Of a stretch of 25,303 nucleotides of DNA, positions 18,401-25,303 are shown one piece after another. The notes under the pieces are model-generated. The model did no database searches, had not been told where the DNA came from, and was given only the letters and a program-made list of their open reading frames with translations. Source of the stretch: Mesotaenium endlicherianum (taxonomy: Eukaryota > Streptophyta > Zygnematophyceae > Zygnematales > Mesotaeniaceae); NCBI GenBank assembly GCA_009602735.1, contig WELA01001736.1, positions 307,544-332,846 on the forward strand. Direction: 5' to 3'. The translations under genes and the position numbers were made by a program. Each line of letters starts with the position of its first letter. Position 1 is the stretch's first letter.

Positions 18401-21400
18401 TGCGCTTTCAGACCCTTCACCCTCTCTTTAGTGCCTTCCAATTCTGCGAAATTATGTTTGCTCATCCTCAACGCTGACCTTCCTCTCTTTCCTTCTTCCT
18501 CCTTTGTTTGTGCCTCCTCTGCTGCTTCAATCAGGGGGAGGTTCCTCCTGGATTTTGGATCGCCAGCTGGCAAGGTCGTGGCGTCGGCCTTGCCGGAGAT
18601 CAACAAGTGTCGCCCCTCCAACCTGCCGGGGTACAGCTGCCAGATGGCGATGGGCGAGAGGTACGGCCTGCCACAAGGCGCTCTCAGCCCCACCCCAAGC
18701 AGGCCGCAATCTGCTTGGCCCCCCATGTTGATCTGTGCGAGCCTGATGGTCAGCTTCCCGGCATTGATTTTCCTTGTACTTGTTTCGATCATTTTGTTTG
18801 GTTTGTACTTCATCAATTTGTTTCACCAATTTTTCAAGTATCTTCTCGATCCTTTCTCTTCTTCTTGGTGCTCAAGATGCTTTCACCGCCTTCCGCCTGA
18901 TGCTTCGAGCTTATGGTCTGGCTCCCAAGCCCGTACCGCTCGTCTCTGCCCGTGTGCGTCCATGCTTGCTCGCGCCCGCGCGTGCGCTCGCGTGCGTGCG
19001 TGCATGCTCTTGCATGCCTGCTTACTCGCGCGTGTGCGTGCATGCTTGCTTGCGTGCGTGCCTGTGCGTGCATTCATACTTTTGTACTTGCTCGGCGCGC
19101 GCGCTTGTGAGCAGCCTCTCGCTCTATTGGCAGAGGAAGGCGGGCGGCGTGGCCATGGCAGTCCGTGCCGCTGTACAGGGCTGGGTGGGCGTCGCGTGGT
19201 CTGAGCGCGGCGGCATGGGCGAGTCCGACTCCATCATCTACGGCCTTCACGACAAGGCGCCCACCAACACGCAGCCCACCGTGGGGCGCTACATCCTCAA
19301 CGGAGAGGACTCCGCCGACCCCGTCACCAAGTGGGCCCCTCTCGCTCTGCCTTGCTCGTGCCATGCAGTGTGTGCATACTTTCGATTGTATGCACAGATG
19401 CTTGTTATTTTTTGTATAAGGATGATCTTTCTCCCATCGCACAGTGCATGTTTACAAGTGTTATAGTCACGCATTGTAGACCTTCATATGTATTTAATAT
19501 GTGCTTGTACTGTTTTTACTCCATATGTAAATCCGGTGTATGTAAGAGGTTGTCTATGATGCATTGGGTTACACATAAAATTAGTATTCACGTAGCTCTC
19601 AAAGTGAACCTTTGAGTTGCACGTATTGCTTGCTGCGTTTGCCTCGTCTGCCCAGGCACCCTGCAATTGCTTGCAGCGATGCTTCATTGTGCGGCACTGG
19701 TGTGGCCTGTTGCACATGCTGCTTTTTCTTGCTCGCTCACTTGTGCTTGCATGCATACACGTGTGTGTCCGTTTGTACGTGTGTGTCCCTTCGTGCGTGC
19801 GTGTGAGCAGCTTTTCCATGACGGGGGCGTCGGCCCTGGAGAGCAACGGCGAGAGCCTTTTCAGGTGGGGCTTCTTGGAGGCCCGCAGCTTAACAACAGT
19901 CCACTCCTCACCTGCCCCTCCCCCCCCTTCCCCCTCCCCCTCCTTCACGCCTTCCGCTTTGCTCGCTTGCCCGTCACACTCTTACACCTTTGCTCCTCTC
20001 CGTCTGCTTGCCTTGGTGGTGCTCGTGCGCACGNCCGGGCAAATGGGTGTTTTTATGTTAATAGACGTGCACGGTCCATCTCCCGAGGCAAATTACCTGG
20101 TCTGAAGGCGATGGGGTGTTTCAACTCTGGCTCACTCTTGCGACTTACTGCGCCGAACATGTCCCGCCTCCCGCCTGCCGGCTGACACCGCCGCTTTCTC
20201 GTTCTCCGAATGTGCATCAGGTTCGAGCGCAAGATTGGCGACGGCGCGTGGCCCATCCAGGAGGAGGGCGGCCTCAACATGTTCCTGTGGGCGCACTCGG
20301 CCATCAGATCTTACGTCATCGACGACCACCTGGGCTTTGAGTGAGGCTTCGCGCTCGCCCTTGCCCTCGCACTCTGGCCGGCTGTGACGAGGCGTGCGTG
20401 CGCACCCGCGCCCCGTGCGTGCGTTTGTTTGTGCATTTGTGCGCGCGTACGCGCGCGCGTGTGCCCCGCGCGTGCGTGCTCTCTTTGGGCGTGCATGCTC
20501 ATGGGCACGTGTGTGCTTGCGTGCGTTTGCGGGCGCGTGCGTGAGTGGGGGTGTGCGACCTTCCCGCTTCACATGTTCTTCATGCTTGATGTCGTCAACC
20601 CACCAGGTGGCGGACCCGTGGCTTCCGGCAGGTGCTTCTGCGGCAGTGTGCGCGCGCCATGCGCGCGTGCTGGCTCGCACATGCATGCGCGCGTGCGCGC
20701 GTGTGCGCATACTATTCTGCACACGTGTGTTCAGAGCATGCATTGACATCACGCAAAAGAATGCATCACATCATTCGTCGCGTTGTGTATCAATCCTCTT
20801 CTGCTGCCACATGTCATGATGCCCTGGCCTCCTGCCTTGCCTCTCGTAAGTCTCGCCTTTCCAGGACCCTTGCGCTTCTTCCATCTGGCCTTTCTAACCC
20901 CATGCAACCTTGCGTTCCTCTCTTTGTGTGCCTCTCTCTTCGTCCGTGCGGGTACCACCAGAGGGAGGTTCCCCCTGGAGCTGACGGCAGCGCCAGACGC
21001 AACGGTGAAGTGCGACAAGTCGTGGATTAGCGGCTACGATTGCGTCTACCAGGCCTCTGTCAAGTAAGCAGCCGCAGTGGCCCACCGGCATGCGACACTT
21101 GGCGCTGCTCCCACCCCAGGGGACAGGCCGCGCACTCGGAGCCCCCCCACTCCCTGTCAAAGGACTCCTCTTCTTTAATGACACTAACCTTCCGGCAATG
21201 ACATGCACTGTCTCGCTTGACAAGGAGTCATGACTTGTCAGACTACCTTTGTATTGCCACTTGTAGGGCTTCCATCGCCCTGCCACGGTCGCTCCACTCC
21301 CTCCTCCTGGTCTTCTCCTTCCCTTCTTCGTCCACTTAGAGCTGCACGGTGCACGCCTCCGTCCTTCGCCAGTTTATTGAATTTGTGAGCTCTTAATCAA

Positions 21401-24400
21401 GGCGATTCAACGGCGTAATTCTATGCTTATCTGCACGGCATGTCACTCATGACATGACACATGGCACATGGCACATGCCACGTGCTTACTGTCACCCCCC
21501 CTCCCATCCACCTTTTTCCTGTTCCTCTCTCCGTGTGTGTCTCCCCGGCGTGTGTCTCCGGCGCGTGTGTCCACGTAGCAGCGTGATGCTCAATCCCCTG
21601 CCCCCCCCCCATCCACCTCACCCTTCTCCGCTCTCCGTGCTCTCCGTGTGTGTCCGTCTCTCGCGTGTGTGCACGTCCACATGGCAGCGTGACGGTGCAC
21701 TGGAGGAAGAACAAGGACAGCGTGTCCTTTGCAATGCAGAGCCTGACCGTTGGATGGGCGGGCATCGCGTTCTCCGCGAGCGGGCGCATGAGCGGCAGCG
21801 AGGCCGTCATCTACGGCGATCCGGCGGGCAATACGGACCCGCGCGTGGGCGCGTACGTGCTGCAGCCCAAGGGCGTGAGCAACGAGACCAAGTCAGTTCG
21901 TCCCCCTCTTCCCCTCTTTTCCCTTCACCCATTCCCTATTTCCCCCTCTCCCATTTCCCCTCCCTTCATCACTCCCTTCTTCCCCCTTCCCCCCCCCCTC
22001 CTTCCCCCCTTTTCCCCTTCCCTTCTCCCTTCATTCCCATCACCCCTTTCTCTTTCCCCTATGCCCCCTCTCCCACCAGCCTCCCTCTTGTCCCCCCCTG
22101 TTTCTCTATTTGGGCACCTGCGCCTGCGCCTGCGCCTGCGTGTGCGCGCCTGGGATTGCAAATGCTGCATGCTCGCACAAGTTGCAGGACCGCGGGAGGA
22201 GATAGCCTCGCATGCAGGGATCACTTGCTTCCTCACCTGGTGGGGGTTGTGTGCCAGCGATGCTGCGTGCTTGCACCAGGTGCCAATCTTTTCCATCCGC
22301 GTGCGCTGCAGGCGCGCATGCGCGCGCGCGCCTGTGATCAACCACTGCCCGCGGTCCATCCTTTTGCGGCCGCTGCGACTTGGCTGGCGGGGGCCGTGAT
22401 GTGGGCCAGCCAATGCAGAAGATAGCCGATGGACAGGTGGCCGCGAGGATTAGGTCTCGGTCCTTGGAGATTCGGACCTCTGACTGCCGGATGAGCCGGA
22501 GGACATGTGAATGCAGGTTTCAGCTCCTGAATGCCGTGGGAGCTGTCAACGCCAGCAATGCCAACGCCACGCTCTTTAGGTGGGTGCCTGAGTGAGCGAC
22601 GCGCGTGCAATTTTTTTCTTCGCATGCTGGATGTGTGCAACAACCAGGAGTCTTGCTTGCATGCACCGACGGGAGTGCTACCAGCTGCCCCACCCCTGCT
22701 CATGACGCGGACGAGAGCGGATGAGTGCCTCTGCATGAGCCGGACCTGATTTACTGATGCATCTGATTATACTCCTACACGCTATAATTTCAAAGCGCCT
22801 GATATTGTAATGCACCTGATACACCATTTCAACAAATGATGTGCATATGAATATCCCCGACCAGATTGCTTCCGTGTTTTCTTTAAAGAGTTAGCTGGCC
22901 CTGGATGCTGACGCAGCGTGCACTTGTGCTCTTCTCTGACGCGCCTGTCTGTTGTCTGCTCGTCAGATTCGAGCGCAAGTTTGGAGAGGGCGACGTGCCT
23001 CTGAAACCTTATGGAAAGAACTACATCATCTGGGCGGTGTCTCGCACCGGAAGATCGCGCATCGGCTACCACGGCTTGCAGAGGTCAGCCATGGATACAA
23101 CACCCATCACGTGCTTCCTCTACTTGATTGCAACAGCATGACACCAGAAGAGAGCTGGTCGCTGGCGGCAGCAGCTGCTGACAGCTGGCAGTTTTCTTCG
23201 CTGCTTCCGATAAGCCCAGGGCTGTTTGTCGCAGTCTTTGGAGTCAACATGGCAATGACGGATTGGTCACTGTAGGTGTCATTGCATGAGCTCCTGGTAG
23301 AGTTTTTCGTGAATGCATGCGCGTGAGTGTGTTCATGTATGCGCGCGCCAGTGTGTGTGTCTGTGTCTGTGTGTGTGTGCTGTGTTGGGTGTGTGTAAAT
23401 GTGTGTGAACAACTATTTTTTCACATGAATTTCAACGTATCGTAGTCTTATACATATAAACTCTCACGCTTGCACCAATAGATTTATGCTTACACACATA
23501 AATATATACATATATATGTGTGTATATATGTGTATATATGTATCTGTGTACACAAATACTCATATGCTTACATGCCGACATATACCTATGTGTGTGTCCC
23601 CACAAGTTGATTTGTGTCCCATGTTGTAGGGGCCGCTTCACGCACGGAATGCATGTTGCAATAAATTTACACTTAATTTCATATGCACACAGTCTTACAT
23701 GCACATTAGTATACAAACTTATTCTCTGCGTCTTATATTGCAGGGGCCGCTTCACGCTGGACTTTGGCGCGCCCGCGAGCGTTGCAGCAGCCGCGCCTCT
23801 GAGAGCCGACGTCAATCGATGCACGGCCTCCTCCCTGGCGGGCTTCAACTGCATGCTCCGCCTCAGCAGCACGTGAGGGAGACTTTGCCCTCTTCTCCCG
23901 TGCTTGCCTCTCTTGCTTGCCTCTTTGCTTGCCTGCCTGTGTGTGCCTGCGTGTGCCTGTGTCAGCAGGTGCTTGTCTGCAAGCGCATGCCACATCAATG
24001 ATCTCCACACACGTCGTACGTGCTTGTGTGTGTGCGTGTGTGTGTGTGTGTGCGCGTGTGTGTGCGCGCGTGCAAACACGTGCATTTTTGTATGTGTATG
24101 TGTGCCAGAGCGTGCCTCCGGCCTTTGAGTGTGTGTGTATGTGTGTGCGTGTCTGCGTGTGTCCAAGCGCGTGTCCCTGTGCGTCAGCGTGTGCACGCAC
24201 GCGCGTGTGCATGCGCGTGCACATCTCGCGTGTGTGCGTGTGGGTCCCCGCGCGCGCACGCATCCCACCACCCTCCAGCTTCAACCAGCACTTCCCCCAA
24301 CATACCTCACACTGTGCAATTGACTTCGGGCCTGTCTCCTGTGCCTCCGGGGTGCCTGCTTGCGCTGCTGCTGCCACACGACAGAGCCGTTCTCTACTGG

Positions 24401-25303
24401 CAGCGTCGAGTGGGGGGGCTGTCGCTAGCCCTGCAGACGTCTCTCAAGGGCTATTCGGGCATCGGCTGGTCCAAGAGGGGGGGAATGGGGGACTCAGACG
24501 CCGTCGTGTTTGGAACACTCGACACGGCCAAGGAGGGAGACGCTGGCGCGGCGACAGTTGGCACGTACTACTTGGACGGGGAGATCAGCGCCAACGCCAC
24601 GGATGCGTATGTGAACCCGCCCTTGCCCCACCGCCCTTTCCCCGCCCTTTCACCTTGTCTCTCCTGCTTTTATTTGCCCTCTCCCCTTTGTCCTTTCCCC
24701 TTTCCCCTTTCCCCTATCCCCTTTATCTTTCTCGCCTTGTCTTTCCCCTTTCTCTGCCCCCTAGCCCTTTCCTTATACTGGCGTTTGGGGTGCCAGCTGG
24801 CACAAGCCTGCAAGCTTCCCGGATTGCTGGGAGGCTGGCTCTTTGCCTTTTTTTTGCCTGATCTTGTTTGTTTTGCTATTTATCTTCTGTTTTTGGTTTC
24901 GTGCCTGGTTCCGATTCACTTGCAATGCTTTCTGTCCTTGCCTTTCCTTTACATTTTTTTTTGTGATTTTTCTGCACTTAGTCTTTGATTCCATCCTATC
25001 GTCTTCATCTTGCCAAGGTCTTTGCCTCAGAAATAGCAGACGGTGCCAGACTTACAAGGCAAGAAGGGGTCTGCGGGGTGCTGTGGTGTGTGTCTCTTGT
25101 GGGCGGGCGCGCAAGAGTTCAGCTTTGCAATTACAAATGCGTCCGCGACCTCCAGCGAGACTGAGACCCTATTCAGGTGCTGCTCCTCTTTCCCCTCCTC
25201 TTCATCCTCCTCATCCTCCTCCTCCTTCTCCTCCTTTTCCTCCTCAGCCTCCTCCTCCCCCCCACCCCGCCCTCCTTCTCTCATCCTCTGATCCTCCCCC
25301 CCC
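15495..25303 (+). CDS. Secreted multi-DOMON protein, at least four tandem units (3' end outside window)
   Basis: Fifteen exons join in frame: 15495-15676, 16265-16477, 16950-17018, 17820-17936, 18535-18660, 19115-19330, 19811-19864, 20221-20340, 20962-21063, 21688-21891, 22517-22579, 22967-23083, 23744-23872, 24385-24606 and 25123-25176. That is 662 residues plus two bases. Every intron is GT-AG and phase 2. Residues 1-42 contain a hydrophobic core (MLASLLLLLVTKPVAGA), so the protein should enter the secretory pathway; an inner ATG at 15570 gives a more standard signal peptide. Four units follow, each a Cys-x9-Cys linker plus a DOMON fold with GW-x-G-x-x-[FW]S, G-x-M-x-x-S-[DE] and, later, FER...YHG. 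DOMON domains of AIR12, FRRS1 and cellobiose dehydrogenase bind heme b or sugar outside the cell. The gene continues past the window, so the C-terminus (GPI site, cytochrome b561 or other) is unknown. Confidence 0.85.
15677..16949 (+). other. Introns 1 and 2 of the DOMON gene
   Basis: Intron 1 (15677-16264, GTAAGT to CTGGCAG) is unremarkable mixed sequence. Intron 2 (16478-16949) contains a TG run (about 16576-16596), a paired TAATTTGTAATATA-type repeat near 16665-16695 and a T-rich 3' end. No other gene is seen in either. Confidence 0.6.
17019..17819 (+). other. Intron 3 of the DOMON gene
   Basis: An AT-rich 801-base phase-2 intron. It contains a 43-base tandem duplication (17116-17199) and, at 17487-17640, loosely repeated TATTGAAG...AGTC blocks. 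No coding signal. Confidence 0.6.
17116..17199 (+). repeat. 43-base tandem duplication
   Basis: Two adjacent copies starting at 17116 and 17159 share GTATACTATTRTACTACTTG and the following AAAATCARATAGAAACT, with few differences. Within intron 3 of the DOMON gene. Confidence 0.85.
17937..18534 (+). repeat. Intron 4 with degenerate TACTNCTGCATAT periodic repeat
   Basis: From about 17940 to 18145 the intron is built from variants of TAYTACTGCATAT and TATACTACTGCAG, spaced irregularly by about 10-25 bases. Near 18259-18283 the unit GGAGGGCT is repeated three times. The copies containing CTGCAG could act as decoy acceptors. Confidence 0.6.
18535..20340 (+). other. DOMON unit 2
   Basis: Linker exon 18535-18660 (GRFLLDFGSPAG, Cys219, Cys229), core exon 19115-19330 (LYWQRKAGGVAMAV, GWVGVAWS, GGMGESDSI with Met270), short exon 19811-19864 (FSMTGASALESNGESLF) and final exon 20221-20340 (FERKIGDG...MFLWAHS). 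The final exon deviates: the usual YHG is replaced by IDDHLGF, leaving His362 in a changed context. This is the most divergent unit at the putative heme site. Confidence 0.8.
18661..20220 (+). other. Introns 5 to 7 of the DOMON gene
   Basis: Intron 5 (18661-19114) carries GTGCGTGC-rich sequence just before its GAGCAG acceptor. Intron 6 (19331-19810) is partly AT-rich and ends in TGTGTCC/GTGCGTG repeats. Intron 7 (19865-20220) has C-rich tracts and a single N at 20034. No independent genes are seen; open frames here are repeat or low-complexity artefacts. Confidence 0.6.
20341..22966 (+). other. Introns 8 to 11 of the DOMON gene
   Basis: Intron 8 (20341-20961) holds GCGCGTGC-rich sequence near 20390-20720. 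Intron 9 (21064-21687) ends in C-rich and GTGTGTC-rich DNA in which two near-copies of 'CACGTAGCAGCGTGA/CACATGGCAGCGTGA' occur (21574 and 21679). Intron 10 (21892-22516) begins with about 190 bases of nearly pure pyrimidine (C/T). Intron 11 (22580-22966) is mixed. No independent genes are seen. Confidence 0.6.
20962..23083 (+). other. DOMON unit 3
   Basis: Linker exon 20962-21063 (GRFPLELTAAPD, Cys383, Cys393), core exon 21688-21891 (VTVHWRKNKDSVSFAMQ, GWAGIAFS, GRMSGSEAV with Met434), short exon 22517-22579 (FQLLNAVGAVNASNANATLF) and final exon 22967-23083 (FERKFGEG, NYIIWAVSRTG, GYHGLQ with His524). It is close to unit 1 in layout. Confidence 0.8.
23084..23743 (+). other. Intron 12 with duplicated 3' splice-site region
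   Basis: A 660-base phase-2 intron with TG repeats (23340-23405) and TATATATG repeats (23505-23545). TTGTAGGGGCCGCTTCACGC at 23624-23643 is a 19/20 copy of the true exon junction TTGCAGGGGCCGCTTCACGC at 23738-23757, and the 114 bases between them stay open in the exon frame. Confidence 0.8.
23744..25176 (+). other. DOMON unit 4 (last exon outside window)
   Basis: Linker exon 23744-23872 (GRFTLDFGAPAS, Cys554, Cys564), core exon 24385-24606 (VLYWQRRVGGLSLAL, GYSGIGWS, GGMGDSDAV with Met605) and short exon 25123-25176 (FAITNASATSSETETLF). The FER...YHG exon should follow beyond 25303. The core is most like that of unit 2 (YWQR..GG, RGGMG.SD), which suggests that units 2 and 4 share a more recent ancestor. 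Confidence 0.75.
23873..25122 (+). other. Introns 13 and 14 of the DOMON gene
   Basis: Intron 13 (23873-24384) has a long TG/TGCG tract (about 24018-24245). Intron 14 (24607-25122) opens with CCTTTCCCC-type pyrimidine repeats to about 24770 and continues T-rich. No separate genes. Confidence 0.6.
25177..25303 (+). repeat. Start of intron 15: CTC/TCC microsatellite and C run at window end
   Basis: After donor AG|GTGCTG the sequence is almost wholly (TCC)n, (CTC)n and (CTT)n, ending in a C run at the window edge. The intron is cut by the window. Confidence 0.8.

Noticed and set aside
18661..18900. Hydrophobic open extension of exon 5 that resembles a membrane segment
   Set aside because: It follows a good donor (GAG|GTACGG), breaks the unit pattern seen in the other three copies, and joining 18660 to 19115 restores the expected sequence.
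1..25303. CRISPR arrays, rRNA and tRNA genes
   Set aside because: No regularly spaced identical repeats, rRNA signature or tRNA A/B box pair with cloverleaf was recognised by eye; a tRNA scan was not possible.

Overview
The window looks like nuclear DNA from a GC-rich, intron-rich eukaryote, most likely a unicellular alga or similar protist. The reasons are spliced genes with canonical GT-AG introns, a TATA box, a membrane RING E3 ligase, and remains of two retrotransposon classes. There are no bacterial operons or Shine-Dalgarno sites. I cannot name the species from the sequence. The assembly has one 211-base N gap flanked by C runs and one single N.

Layout. (1) 1-4149, plus strand: a spliced gene for a single-pass membrane protein with a C-terminal C3HC4 RING finger. 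The RING is split by a 901-base intron, and its last two cysteines lie in a short terminal exon ending at 4149. (2) 4150-4771: AT-rich intergenic DNA. (3) 4713-8861, minus strand: a damaged Ty3-like element with gag, two CCHC knuckles, tandem coding repeats and a retropepsin. It has no reverse transcriptase, it has two frame breaks, and the protease catalytic Asp is replaced by Asn. (4) 8862-10050: a GC-rich repetitive flank. (5) About 10050-13850: an AT-rich island holding, on the minus strand, remains of a second retroelement with a DIRS-type reverse transcriptase and a gag-like fragment. (6) 13860-15390: short repeats, the gap, and sequence I cannot assign. (7) 15495 to the window end, plus strand: a large gene whose first 15 exons I could assemble in frame.

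The most interesting locus is the last gene. After a signal peptide it encodes at least four tandem DOMON-type units. Each unit has the same exon recipe: a two-Cys linker exon, a DOMON core exon, a short NAS-rich exon, and a 'FER...YHG' exon. Every one of the 14 complete introns, and the donor of the fifteenth, is in phase 2, so any exon or whole unit can be duplicated or skipped without a frameshift. The Met and His that bind heme b in AIR12 and cellobiose dehydrogenase cytochrome domains appear at matching places. The protein could therefore be a secreted or surface multi-heme b-type cytochrome chain; this is inference. One exon has a duplicated 3' splice site 114 bases upstream that would add 38 residues in frame.

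The two plus-strand genes are not obviously linked in function. Both carry introns in which TG runs and CT tracts lie on the sense strand.
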